Translations under genes and position numbers: made by a program | Shown here: positions 5,024 through 12,690 of the stretch, piece by piece | Layout of the letters: each line of letters begins with the position of its first letter | Position numbering within the stretch: the stretch's first letter is position 1 | Source of the DNA: an uncultured Prevotella sp. | Lineage (GTDB): Bacteria; Bacteroidota; Bacteroidia; Bacteroidales; Bacteroidaceae | Direction: 5' to 3' | Assembly (NCBI GenBank): GCA_905211345.1 | Contig: CAJMAO010000029.1 | Location: forward strand, 1 to 16,435 | DNA: 16,435 nt | The notes under the pieces: model-generated | Database searches by the model: none | Seen by the model: only the letters and a program-made list of their open reading frames with translations | What the model was told of the DNA's origin: nothing

Positions 5024-6694
5024 TCAACTAATCAACATCCACATTTTTTCACTATTAAATTTCACAAGTCCGCGTACTTTTAGCTTCTTCAACAGGTAAT
5101 CCACCTTATTTCTCTTTTGATTGTCATCTAAGACGTCCGAGAGCTTACCTGTCAATAAGCCATTGATGTCTTTCCGTGAAGCCTTGCCGAATTTATCTAA
5201 ATACTCCAAGATTAACTTCATAAAATATTCATCGTCAAAACTTCGATTCTTAATATATTGTCCCTTTAAACCCGAATCTTTAGTTCTTGACACGACTTTA
5301 TGAGCTAAGTAAAAATTAGGCTTACGCCCCTCAATAAATTTGTGTTTTCTTAAATAAACTGCCTGTTCTTCTGTTATGGGCTTATTTTTCTGCACCTTAT
5401 CAAGCAGCATTATGTCATCAAGACGCAATTCCGGATTATCCGTAAGTATACGTGCAAAGTTTTCATCTATTACCTTTCCTATAATGTTCACGCGCACTTT
5501 TCCATCGTCAAAATCATATTCAGGCATAGGGAAAAACCTTACACGCTGATTAACAAACATCTTTTTTATGCCACCGCCTTCTGTTTCAATCATATTCAAG
5601 TTGCGCATTGCCTCTACCAGGAAACGGTTACGATACACAGATTCAGGACAGTCTTTTGTTACAACGTTTTCAACACTTTCAGGCAAAAATGTCCCATAGT
5701 TTTGGAATATGATATGGTCATCCTCATATTCTACAACTTCAATCCTTGCACATTTCGTATAATCCTGGTGCGCTATTGCGTTATTAAGCGGCTCACGAAT
5801 ATTGAACATATCATATCGCAACATTTCATCGGGGAACAAAGAATCAGGACGGACAAGCCTGTACTTGACATTACGCACTTTGTTATAAAGTTTGTCAACG
5901 CTTAACAATAACGGCATAGGTAAAATCTCATAATCCTTATTTTGCGCAGATCCAACCCCACGTAACGACCAACGTATGCAAGCCACGTATGGACTGAGCA
6001 GATGTTCGCTTTCCTCTTTACCCAACAAGACTAAAGCAGCACGTGTAATTTTACCATTAACCGTTATTTTTGCCTTATCCAAGAATTTCGCGTCGCTCCA
6101 AGCTGATATTTCCGCTTTTCGGAACGGATTTCTTTTAACATATTCCTTACGTGCTTTCTCTATTGCCTCCGGTTCAAGGTCATCTATCGTTGCACTCTCA
6201 ACAACGGCCACACTCCAATCGTCGGTTATGACAAGTTCAGACAAGATGGCCTGCAACCTGTCTTCCGTCATCTCTACCAGCGAGTCGCCAATACGTTGCC
6301 AAGCCTTGTTATGGGCATAAACTGGAAGCCGAGGTTTATGTTTAGGGATTGTCACGACCCATACTATTTCGCCTGTGTCATCTGCTTTAAGCTCATCTAT
6401 ATTCAAATCTTCAGACGGTAGATGCCTACATTTCCCAACAATAGTCGCTTTTGCCGATTCTATTGTATAGCTCCCAAAATCCTGAATGCCAACAACTTTA
6501 AAAGTTTTATCTTCTATTCCAATGACAACAGCACCTCCGTTCATATTTGAGATGGCAGACACATACGACACAATATCATCACCGTTGTGTCCGCAAAGGC
6601 TGTTTTTGAGGTTTTTATATTCCTTCCAATCACATCCTTCATTTTCACGAGGGTATCGGATTCGTATATATTCAGATATTTCTTGCTTTGTCAT
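5024..6694 (-). CDS. AlbA_2 (Schlafen-type) domain protein with ATPase-like and winged-helix regions
   Basis: 556 residues. Residues about 15-130 form an AlbA_2 domain: EGCDWKEYKN, then VSAISNMNGGAVVIGIED (45-62), ending in a strand before RLPVYAHNKAWQRIGDS. Residues about 290-390 resemble the GHKL/HATPase_c_4 region that commonly follows: REPLNNAIAHQDYT (300-313) with the N-box asparagines and TEGGGIKKMF (371-380) with the glycine-rich box. The C-terminal 70 residues look like a winged helix (ASRKDINGLL ... VDYLLKKLKVRGLVKF). Such proteins are usually called ATP-dependent or AlbA-type transcriptional regulators; some relatives occur in defence loci. The role here is unknown. The start fits the promoter at 6714-6744, with a leader of about 13 bases. 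It is lower in GC than the flanking core genes. Confidence 0.85.
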   Translation of the reverse strand: MTKQEISEYIRIRYPRENEGCDWKEYKNLKNSLCGHNGDDIVSYVSAISNMNGGAVVIGIEDKTFKVVGIQDFGSYTIESAKATIVGKCRHLPSEDLNIDELKADDTGEIVWVVTIPKHKPRLPVYAHNKAWQRIGDSLVEMTEDRLQAILSELVITDDWSVAVVESATIDDLEPEAIEKARKEYVKRNPFRKAEISAWSDAKFLDKAKITVNGKITRAALVLLGKEESEHLLSPYVACIRWSLRGVGSAQNKDYEILPMPLLLSVDKLYNKVRNVKYRLVRPDSLFPDEMLRYDMFNIREPLNNAIAHQDYTKCARIEVVEYEDDHIIFQNYGTFLPESVENVVTKDCPESVYRNRFLVEAMRNLNMIETEGGGIKKMFVNQRVRFFPMPEYDFDDGKVRVNIIGKVIDENFARILTDNPELRLDDIMLLDKVQKNKPITEEQAVYLRKHKFIEGRKPNFYLAHKVVSRTKDSGLKGQYIKNRSFDDEYFMKLILEYLDKFGKASRKDINGLLTGKLSDVLDDNQKRNKVDYLLKKLKVRGLVKFNSEKMWMLIS

Positions 6695-6713
6695 AAATGG
6701 GATTTTCTTTATG

Positions 6714-6744
6714 CAAAGATAAATTTTTATCCGGTACCTACAAA
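6714..6744 (-). promoter_or_regulatory. Promoter of the AlbA_2 gene
   Basis: Minus strand TATCTTTG (6714-6721) and TTTG (6741-6744), 19-base spacer, a full consensus match. Start expected near 6707. A perfect inverted repeat (6747-6780) lies immediately upstream of the -33 box. Confidence 0.8.
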
Positions 6745-6746
6745 GA

Positions 6747-6780
6747 ATGCAGCAACATATCTTGTAAAATGTTGCTGCAT
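6747..6780. terminator. 12-bp stem hairpin next to the AlbA_2 promoter
   Basis: ATGCAGCAACAT (6747-6758) and ATGTTGCTGCAT (6769-6780) are perfect complements around a 10-base loop. It lies about 110 bases after the stop of the upstream gene, so it may be that gene's terminator; its place two bases from the -33 box also suits an operator for the AlbA_2 gene product. Confidence 0.55.
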
Positions 6781-6889
6781 ATCAAATTCATTTTTATCCA
6801 AGCCCATATTTAAGCCCCAACGTTCGTTAAGGCAAAGTGTATGAGAATACGCCAATATACAAACCTATAAGTCTAATGACAGATTAGGG

Positions 6890-7654
6890 TTAAAAGCACT
6901 GCAGATGATTTGCTATTGCTTGGTAAAGGTCTGAATGTTTTACATAAATTCTCGCTTCACGCGCGCAGGGATGGTAAGTCCTGAAAGCATATTGAACCGA
7001 AGGATACTCTTCTTTATGCAAATCCAACAAAGCCAACTGGCGCACGTTGCCGCTCCATCCGGGCAAAGGTTGATAACAAGAGGCGTCAATGCCTAAGCAT
7101 TGCTGCAACCTGCGTTCCCAAAACGAGTTCGGTCCGGTAAGAAAAACCATCACATGGGGTTTTATGGCATTTATTTCTTCTTTCACCACATTGAAATAGT
7201 CACGTTCAATCTCCGCCAAAAGATTTTTGTGCGGGTTTCCTTTTGTCACATTTCGCCCCAATTTGACTACATCGTTCCACACATAACGGATTTTCTTGTC
7301 TGGAAAGCGGGCATTAAACATGTCAATAAATTTATTCATACCACCGCCTATACTCTTTCTTTGTTTCCTGCCGTTCAAATCAACCGCCCCGACGGTATTG
7401 TCAAAAGTCCTGATTGCCCTCATGCACTCCTCCAAAGGTTGCGTGTGGCGGTCGTATATATACCAGTCACCATACGACATATCCTGTCCAAAGAGCATCA
7501 CCTTGATGTCTGCCGTATCGAAGTCGTCGGGATTTGTTACGCTTAACAGCAACGGACTGTAATCATATCCGCGCAGGTCAACCTCGTCCAGTTTTTGGCA
7601 CAAGGTTTTCCATTTTGACGCATACACCTGATGCAATCTATCGTTTGTATTCAT
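6890..7654 (-). CDS. Hypothetical protein resembling the uracil-DNA glycosylase fold
   Basis: 254 residues, soluble, no signal. The stretch IKVMLFGQDMSYGDW (50-64) looks like motif 1 of the UDG superfamily, where a GQ(D/E) loop follows a core strand. HVMVFLTGPNSFWERRL (167-183) looks like the later core strand and helix, and FRTYHPC (224-230) like the HP-containing motif 2. Proteins of this pattern in Bacteroidota are annotated as hypothetical; whether they act on uracil in DNA is not known. The usual motif 1 catalytic residues are not clearly conserved, so this is a fold-level inference. It is 53 bases after the secreted coiled-coil gene, with no own promoter seen, so the two may be co-transcribed. 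The start at 7652-7654 is the only sensible ATG. Confidence 0.6.
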   Translation of the reverse strand: MNTNDRLHQVYASKWKTLCQKLDEVDLRGYDYSPLLLSVTNPDDFDTADIKVMLFGQDMSYGDWYIYDRHTQPLEECMRAIRTFDNTVGAVDLNGRKQRKSIGGGMNKFIDMFNARFPDKKIRYVWNDVVKLGRNVTKGNPHKNLLAEIERDYFNVVKEEINAIKPHVMVFLTGPNSFWERRLQQCLGIDASCYQPLPGWSGNVRQLALLDLHKEEYPSVQYAFRTYHPCAREARIYVKHSDLYQAIANHLQCF

Positions 7655-7707
7655 AGAAAAACCAAATTAAAGCGACTATAAAAGTTTTCTATTAAACATT
7701 TTACTTA

Positions 7708-9045
7708 TCAACCTAAGCCCAAAAGTTGCATATCGCCATAATCAGTGTCAAAAATAACAACGCCGCCCGACGATTTAAAATATTCGGAACAGAAAAACTC
7801 CCGACCGTCCTTGAGGTATATTTGTTCTGAACAGGTTACTTCCTTGTTGAGGTAATCTTCCACATCAAACTCCTCTTTACGGCAATCGCCTAATATTGAC
7901 TTAAAGATATTCCCTACCTTTCTCTTTATTCTTTCTTTTTTCGCCTTCTTTTCTGCTTTCTTTTGTTGCTCCATATATTCCTGTTGTTTAGCCTTCTGTA
8001 TGGAGTCTCTCATGATGCGCTGCATCTCTGCTTCTTTTTCCCGAACCTTGGCTAAGGAGTCGCGCCTCATGCGTTGATATTCCCTTTCCTCCGCCTTAGC
8101 CACCTTTATTGAATCCTTGATGGCACGCTCACGCTCTTCTTTTTTCCGCTTTTCTTCCTCCCTGTAAGCCATAGAATGTTTGGCAGACTCCTCAAAATCA
8201 CCGTATGTATATTCAAAAGTCCACTTATTGCCTGTACCTGTTAGTGTGCTCGAATGGATGTCGATAACAGCCAAATTACCCTTGTCATCATAGTTGAAAT
8301 AGGCATTTAATAAACCTCCTGCATCGGCAGTACCCGACAATTTCACTAATTGGTTATTATTGTTGTATTTGTAATAATAAGTGGCTCTTACTTTCGATTT
8401 ATTTTTTTCGTCGGCAAAAGTACTCATTAATCGTTCTGATTCCATTTCAAAGGCGAAAACATAGTCGTCGCTATCAATATTAAGATGGACAGACAATATT
8501 CCCTGAATTGTTGCATTATATGGTTTAATCTGTTTCAATTCGTAACCAGAACCATTATATTTATTTGCCACGATAACTCCATTCTCTTTTACTAACCTCA
8601 TTCTCCATTGCAAAAAATAATTCACAAATGTTCCAGTACTTTCGTAACAGTCAATCGTTTTCAGGTTTCCGTTGGCATCAGATTCATACTCATAAACATA
8701 AATCTTAACAGGAATGCGGTCGCCTGCCTCATACTTAGCTTTAGTGACGAAATCCCCCATTTCTTCAAGACATACCAGTCGATGTTCGCTATCGAAATAT
8801 AAAACTTGTTTAAGAGTTGGCTCATCGTCCACCCTTTCGCCAAATTTAGTACTCCAATGATTGTAATAAATTTTCATGCAAGAAACGTCGCCATGCAACC
8901 TCATAGCCTTAGCACTGGGGTTCTTGTAAGTCTTCAGTGAGGATTTTTGTGCGTAAACAGGCGCGAAATGGAATATCGCCATAAGCGCAATGACAAAATT
9001 CAAGACCTTGAACTTTGCAATTCTTTCAAATAAATATGTACTCAT
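7708..9045 (-). CDS. Exported coiled-coil protein with YD-like strands, function unknown
   Basis: The start at 9043-9045 gives 445 residues and a clear signal peptide: STYLFERIAKFKVLNFVIAL, then LMAIFHFAPVYAQ, cleaved after VYA (residue 32). A longer reading from 9114 would place coding sequence in the leader and is rejected. Residues about 110-265 contain strands like YEYESDANGNL, YYYKYNNNNQLVKL and YFNYDDKGNLAVID, which resemble YD/RHS-type repeats. Residues about 295-377 are a long, highly charged coiled coil with repeated RDSIxKA/RDSLAKV units. A C-terminal domain of about 65 residues follows (YLKDGREFFCSEYF, GVVIFDTDYGDMQLLG). It is probably periplasmic or surface-bound. A long structured leader with its own small ORF precedes it (9046-9317). 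Confidence 0.75.
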   Translation of the reverse strand: MSTYLFERIAKFKVLNFVIALMAIFHFAPVYAQKSSLKTYKNPSAKAMRLHGDVSCMKIYYNHWSTKFGERVDDEPTLKQVLYFDSEHRLVCLEEMGDFVTKAKYEAGDRIPVKIYVYEYESDANGNLKTIDCYESTGTFVNYFLQWRMRLVKENGVIVANKYNGSGYELKQIKPYNATIQGILSVHLNIDSDDYVFAFEMESERLMSTFADEKNKSKVRATYYYKYNNNNQLVKLSGTADAGGLLNAYFNYDDKGNLAVIDIHSSTLTGTGNKWTFEYTYGDFEESAKHSMAYREEEKRKKEERERAIKDSIKVAKAEEREYQRMRRDSLAKVREKEAEMQRIMRDSIQKAKQQEYMEQQKKAEKKAKKERIKRKVGNIFKSILGDCRKEEFDVEDYLNKEVTCSEQIYLKDGREFFCSEYFKSSGGVVIFDTDYGDMQLLGLG

Positions 9046-9083
9046 AGTAATAGCTTTGCGGCTTCCGTCCCTAATAAAGCCTG

Positions 9084-9215
9084 TTAAACTACGAAGCGTG
9101 GGACTGTATGCCACGTCTTAGTGTGAAGGTGGTCGGAAATACCTTTGGAAACAGATGTGGAGATAACAGCCCCACGCATACGTGTGGAGACCATTACATC
9201 GTCTCTTGTTTCCAT
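9084..9215 (-). CDS. Possible 43-residue leader ORF in the structured 5' region
   Basis: The minus strand reads METRDDVMVSTRMRGAVIST and continues to WHTVPRFVV before TAA (9084-9086), ending 38 bases before the exported-protein start. Its ATG (9213-9215) lies inside stem P2 of the predicted leader fold (9207-9214 paired with 9146-9153), so translation could depend on folding. No known domain, no signal, no SD site. It may be a regulatory upstream ORF or a chance ORF in an RNA element. Confidence 0.3.
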   Translation of the reverse strand: METRDDVMVSTRMRGAVISTSVSKGISDHLHTKTWHTVPRFVV

Positions 9216-9233
9216 TGTGAATAAGTTTCCGAC
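9132..9233 (-). ncRNA. Nested-stem leader RNA, candidate cis-regulatory element
   Basis: On the minus strand: P1 GTCGGAAA/TTTCCGAC (9226-9233 with 9132-9139), P2 TGGAAACA/TGTTTCCA (9207-9214 with 9146-9153), a hairpin GAGAC/GTCTC (9201-9205 with 9187-9191), and CACG/CGTG around a TATG loop (near 9175-9186). All the P1-P2 pairs are Watson-Crick and properly nested. A further CGTGG/CCACG stem follows toward the gene. It does not match any riboswitch class I know. Its place between an apparent promoter (9310-9317) and an exported-protein gene suggests control of that gene. Confidence 0.5.
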
Positions 9234-9309
9234 GCTTTTCACACACAAGAAGAAGACATAACGCCTCTTATTTTTAGAATGTTTGGAATGAGTTGCCTCT
9301 ATCCGTGTA

Positions 9310-9317
9310 CAAATATA
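9310..9317 (-). promoter_or_regulatory. -7 box upstream of the structured leader
   Basis: Minus strand TATATTTG fits TAnnTTTG. No TTTG at the -33 position. If used, the transcript starts near 9303 and has a leader of about 258 bases before the ATG at 9045. Confidence 0.45.
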
Positions 9318-9437
9318 GGGAAATTTTCCGATATTATATCATCTTCTATAGTTTTTATTTATCTTGAAAGGCGAAATTCAACGAACAATGACACCACTTA
9401 CGCCAAACGGCGTGGCGATTTGCCGCATATTGGAACG

Positions 9438-9476
9438 TAAAAGGTCGTCTTTTGCAGTGCAAAAGACGACCTTTTA
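9438..9476. repeat. 39-bp perfect palindrome of the AAAAGACG/CGTCTTTT family
   Basis: TAAAAGGTCGTCTTTTGCA, a single G, then the exact complement. It lies downstream of the aminopeptidase gene and could act as a terminator, but related shorter units recur at 12691-12780 and 16365-16433, so it looks like a dispersed element. The gap 9318-9437 otherwise shows only a small ACGCC/GGCGT hairpin. Confidence 0.9.
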
Positions 9477-9484
9477 GAAGGCTT

Positions 9485-9520
9485 CTGATTATCAGGGAGT
9501 TACAGAGGCGTGATAATCAG
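9485..9520 (-). terminator. Hairpin after the aminopeptidase gene
   Basis: CTGATTATCA (9485-9494) and TGATAATCAG (9511-9520) pair perfectly around a 16-base loop, 25 bases after the stop codon. Together with the palindrome just beyond it, this probably ends the transcript. Confidence 0.55.
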
Positions 9521-9544
9521 GTGTGGAACGGACGGTTGGCGACG

Positions 9545-11338
9545 CTAAATTGGGGCGCAGGCCTCGGCCAGCCAAGCGCGGTCTTCGCCGTCGAGATAGG
9601 GCGAAAGACTGTCGTAAACGGTCTTGTGATAGGCGTTGAGCCAGTCGGTTTCCTCAGCGGTAAGCATCTCACGGATTATCGGGGCGGTGTCTATCGGGCA
9701 GAGCGTGAGCGGCTCGAACTGGAGGAAGCGGCCGAACTGCGTTTCCTTGTAAGGCAGAGTGAGCAGGGTGTTTTCGATGCGCACGCCGAAAAGCGAAGGC
9801 AAATACACTCCGGGCTCGTCGGTTACGGTCATGCCCTCTATTATCGGCGCGGGCTTGTATTCCATGCGTATCTGGTGGGGGCCTTCGTGAACGTTGAGGT
9901 AAGAGCCTACGCCATGGCCCGTGCCGTGCAGGTAATTAAGACCGTAACGCCATAAGTCCTTGCGCGCGAGGGCATCCAGTTGCGTGCCCGACGCGCCGCG
10001 GGGAAACTTCAATAGCTCGAGCTGTATATGGCCTTTGAGCACAAGAGTATATACTAAGCGCTGCTCGTCGGTCACAGGGCCGAGGGCTATGGTGCGCGTT
10101 ATGTCGGTAGTTCCGTCGAGGTATTGCGCCCCGGAGTCGAGCAGCAAGAAACCTTCGGGTCGCAGGGCGGCGTCGGTTTCGGGCGTAGGTTCGTAGTGAA
10201 CTATAGCCCCATGCTCTTGATACGCGGCGATAGTGTCGAACGACAGGCCACGGTACAGCCCTTGCCCGGCGCGCAGCCGCTCCAGCTTCGCGCTTACGCT
10301 GAGTTCCGTCTGCCCTCCGGCTTCCACAGCCGGGCGCAACCAGCGCAAGAATTTAACCATCGCCACGCCGTCGCGCGTCATGGCACGGCGGAAGCCTTGC
10401 GTCTCTACTTCATTCTTTACGGCTTTCATGGCAGGTATGGGCGACGTGGCTACGACCTTCCGGCAACGTGGCATATTAAATAATGTATAGTTTATCTCGT
10501 TGTCGTCCATCAGTATGTTATACTCCTTATACGCGGCGAGCGCCTTGCCCGCGTCGGCGTAACCGGCAGTCATTACGCCCTCGGCCTTGAGGTAAGCCTC
10601 GACCTCCGGCGTCAGCTTGGCTTTATCAATGAACAGAGTAGCCTTTTCAGGCTCTATCAGAAGGTAAGACACGAACACAGGGTTGCAGTGCACGTCGCTG
10701 CCGCGCAGGTTGAGAGTCCACGCTATGTCGTCGAGCGCGGCGGCCAACATACCACAGGCGTGACGCTCTTTCAGCGCGCGGCGTATGCGCTCCAGCTTGC
10801 TGCGGCACGGCTCGCCGGCGTATTCCAACGGGTGTATCACAGCTTTGTCAAGCGGCACCGGCGGCCTGTCAGCCCATATCCGGGCCAGCGGGTCGAGGTT
10901 TGTGCGCACGGTGATGCCGCCCTCGGCACGCAGCCCGGCTATCAGAGCTTCTACGAAAGCGGCTGAATTGACCGTTCCGTCGATACCTACCACGGGGCTT
11001 GCCACGGCGGAAAGTTTCATTCCAAGCCACTTTATGATTGTAGGCGTGCCGTCGACTTTCTCCTTCATAAGCGTAAATTCCGTGCCGCGCAACTGTTCTT
11101 CGGCGGCGAGGAAATATCGCGAGTCGGTCCATAATGCGGCTTCGGCCATGGTTACTACGGCCGTTCCGGCCGAGCCGTTAAAGCCGCTGATCCACTTGCG
11201 CCCTTCCCAATGTTCCGGCACATACTCGCCGTTATGGGGATCGGTGCTTGGAAATATGAAAGCGTCAATGCCTTCACTACGCATCACTTCGCGCAAGTCT
11301 TCAATTCGTTTACAGATTGTTCTGTTCATATCGTTCAT
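9545..11338 (-). CDS. Xaa-Pro aminopeptidase, three-domain M24B type
   Basis: 597 residues, the size of the three-domain aminopeptidase P family (like animal APP1) rather than the shorter E. coli PepP. Domain 1 is creatinase-like (FIFPSTDPHNGEYVPEHWEG, then GFNGSAGTAVVT), domain 2 a second creatinase-like copy, and domain 3 the pita-bread catalytic fold. The five metal ligands are all present and correctly spaced: D401 and D412 (LLDSGAQYLDGTTDITR), H475 (HGTGHGVG), E508 (TDEPG) and E522 (RIENT). It removes N-terminal residues before proline, using two divalent metal ions, and has no signal, so it is cytoplasmic. Two ATGs three codons apart are possible starts. The consensus promoter is at 11398-11429. 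GC content is high, typical of the core genome here. Confidence 0.93.
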   Translation of the reverse strand: MNDMNRTICKRIEDLREVMRSEGIDAFIFPSTDPHNGEYVPEHWEGRKWISGFNGSAGTAVVTMAEAALWTDSRYFLAAEEQLRGTEFTLMKEKVDGTPTIIKWLGMKLSAVASPVVGIDGTVNSAAFVEALIAGLRAEGGITVRTNLDPLARIWADRPPVPLDKAVIHPLEYAGEPCRSKLERIRRALKERHACGMLAAALDDIAWTLNLRGSDVHCNPVFVSYLLIEPEKATLFIDKAKLTPEVEAYLKAEGVMTAGYADAGKALAAYKEYNILMDDNEINYTLFNMPRCRKVVATSPIPAMKAVKNEVETQGFRRAMTRDGVAMVKFLRWLRPAVEAGGQTELSVSAKLERLRAGQGLYRGLSFDTIAAYQEHGAIVHYEPTPETDAALRPEGFLLLDSGAQYLDGTTDITRTIALGPVTDEQRLVYTLVLKGHIQLELLKFPRGASGTQLDALARKDLWRYGLNYLHGTGHGVGSYLNVHEGPHQIRMEYKPAPIIEGMTVTDEPGVYLPSLFGVRIENTLLTLPYKETQFGRFLQFEPLTLCPIDTAPIIREMLTAEETDWLNAYHKTVYDSLSPYLDGEDRAWLAEACAPI

Positions 11339-11365
11339 AAGGTTGTACGGTTATAAGGTCATGCG

Positions 11366-11389
11366 GTCTTACGGTAGGTTCTGTAAGAC
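11366..11389 (-). promoter_or_regulatory. Leader hairpin of the aminopeptidase gene
   Basis: GTCTTAC (11366-11372) pairs with GTAAGAC (11383-11389) around a 10-base loop, at the very start of the transcript predicted from the promoter. It may protect the 5' end. Confidence 0.4.
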
Positions 11390-11397
11390 AGACATTA

Positions 11398-11429
11398 CAA
11401 AGATATGTCTTTTTAATTTTAATAACAAA
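11398..11429 (-). promoter_or_regulatory. Promoter of the aminopeptidase gene
   Basis: Minus strand TATCTTTG (11398-11405) and TTTG (11426-11429), 20-base spacer. Start near 11391, leader about 50 bases. Confidence 0.8.
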
Positions 11430-11469
11430 CTAAAAGGAGAATAAATACTGCACATTCGGCTTTTTTCGC

Positions 11470-11477
11470 TAACTTTG
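11470..11477 (+). promoter_or_regulatory. -7 box of the mdh promoter
   Basis: TAACTTTG fits TAnnTTTG, but there is no matching TTTG upstream. The start would be near 11484, leaving an mdh leader of about 150 bases that holds a 22-codon ORF (11530-11598) without other support. Confidence 0.5.
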
Positions 11478-11636
11478 CAGTGCATTCAGCGACGAATGGA
11501 CAAGCAATAACAGACAATACGGTTTGCTTATGAGGCAATATCCACAACTACAGGAAAACTTCACCCGTATGCTTGTAAACCCGTCACTCGTATGTTAATA
11601 ACGGAATGTCTTACATTTTAAAAACAATAGGTTATT

Positions 11637-12629
11637 ATGGAATTTTTAACTAATGAAAAACTTACAATCGTCGGCGCAGCCGGAATGATTGGTTCTAACA
11701 TGGTTCAGACAGCCCTCACGATGCGTCTGACCAACGACATCTGCCTCTATGACGTGTTCTCACCCGAAGGCGTGGCTGAGGAAATGCGCCAAAGCGGCTT
11801 CGGCGACGTGAAAATCACCGCCACGACAGATGCCAAGGAAGCGTTCACCAACGCAAAATACATCATATCTTCAGGCGGCGCTCCCCGTAAGGCAGGCATG
11901 ACCCGTGAAGATCTTTTGAAGGGAAACTGCGAAATCGCAGAGGGTCTTGGCAAGAACATAAAGGAATATTGCCCCGATGTTAAGCACGTGGTAATAATCT
12001 TCAACCCGGCCGACTTAACAGGTTTGGTAACCCTTCTGTACTCAGGCTTGAAGCCTTCACAGGTTACCACCCTCGCCGCCCTTGACTCTACACGCCTGCA
12101 GAGTGCGCTGGCCAAGAAGTTCAACGTAATGCAGAGCGAAGTTAAGGGATGCGCAACGTATGGCGGCCACGGCGAGCAGATGGCAGTGTTCGGCTCACAC
12201 GTCACAATCGACGGCAAGCCACTGACCGAGATTATCGGCACTCCTGAGTTCACAAACGAGGAGTGGGAGCAGATGAAGACCGACGTAACAAAGGGCGGCG
12301 CGAAGATTATCGAGCTGCGCGGACGTTCTTCTTTCCAGAGCCCTGCTTACCTGTCAGTTGAGATGATACGTGCCGTGATGGGCGGCGAGGCGTTCAAGTA
12401 TCCTGTAGGAACTTACGTTTCAACCGACAAGTACAACCACATCATGATGGCGATGAACACCACTCTCGACACAACGGGCGCACACTACACCGTACCCGAG
12501 GGCACAGCAGAGGAGAACGCAAAACTTGACGCAAGCTACGAGCACCTCTGCAAGATGCGCGACGAGCTGGTAACGCTGAACATCGTGCCGGAGATTTCAA
12601 AGTGGAACGAAATCAACCCGAACCTCTAA
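11637..12629 (+). CDS. mdh: Malate dehydrogenase
   Basis: 330 residues of the LDH/MDH family, Bacteroides type. The Rossmann dinucleotide loop is GAAGMIGS (13-20), with D39 after the second strand (LYDV) indicating NAD. Substrate-binding R84 and R90 lie in GGAPRKAGMTRED, the NPAD segment is at 123-126, LDSTR (149-153) contributes the aspartate of the proton relay and the third arginine, and catalytic H178 is in GGHGEQM. It interconverts malate and oxaloacetate in the cytoplasm; in Bacteroidales it serves the reductive branch from oxaloacetate through fumarate to succinate and propionate. It stands alone, with a terminator directly behind. The start MEFLTNEKLTIVG fits the family. Confidence 0.95.
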   Translation: MEFLTNEKLTIVGAAGMIGSNMVQTALTMRLTNDICLYDVFSPEGVAEEMRQSGFGDVKITATTDAKEAFTNAKYIISSGGAPRKAGMTREDLLKGNCEIAEGLGKNIKEYCPDVKHVVIIFNPADLTGLVTLLYSGLKPSQVTTLAALDSTRLQSALAKKFNVMQSEVKGCATYGGHGEQMAVFGSHVTIDGKPLTEIIGTPEFTNEEWEQMKTDVTKGGAKIIELRGRSSFQSPAYLSVEMIRAVMGGEAFKYPVGTYVSTDKYNHIMMAMNTTLDTTGAHYTVPEGTAEENAKLDASYEHLCKMRDELVTLNIVPEISKWNEINPNL

Positions 12630-12654
12630 TCAAATTCTTTTTCATAAGCGAAGG

Positions 12655-12685
12655 GGGCACGCCTGAAATACGGCGCGCCCTTTTT
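12655..12685 (+). terminator. Rho-independent terminator of mdh
   Basis: GGGC-A-CGCC (12655-12663) pairs with GGCG-C-GCCC (12672-12680), one A-C mismatch, then TTTTT (12681-12685). It begins 26 bases after the mdh stop. Confidence 0.8.
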
Positions 12686-12690
12686 GTTTT

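Noticed and set aside
10785..11444. Long plus-strand reading opposite the aminopeptidase gene (219 codons)
   Set aside because: Antisense shadow of a clear gene in GC-rich DNA, with no recognisable domain.
11530..11598. 22-codon ORF in the mdh leader
   Set aside because: No SD, no composition signal and no paired structure; short enough to arise by chance.
11747..12253. Minus-strand reading inside mdh (168 codons)
   Set aside because: Shadow of mdh; composition follows the sense codons.
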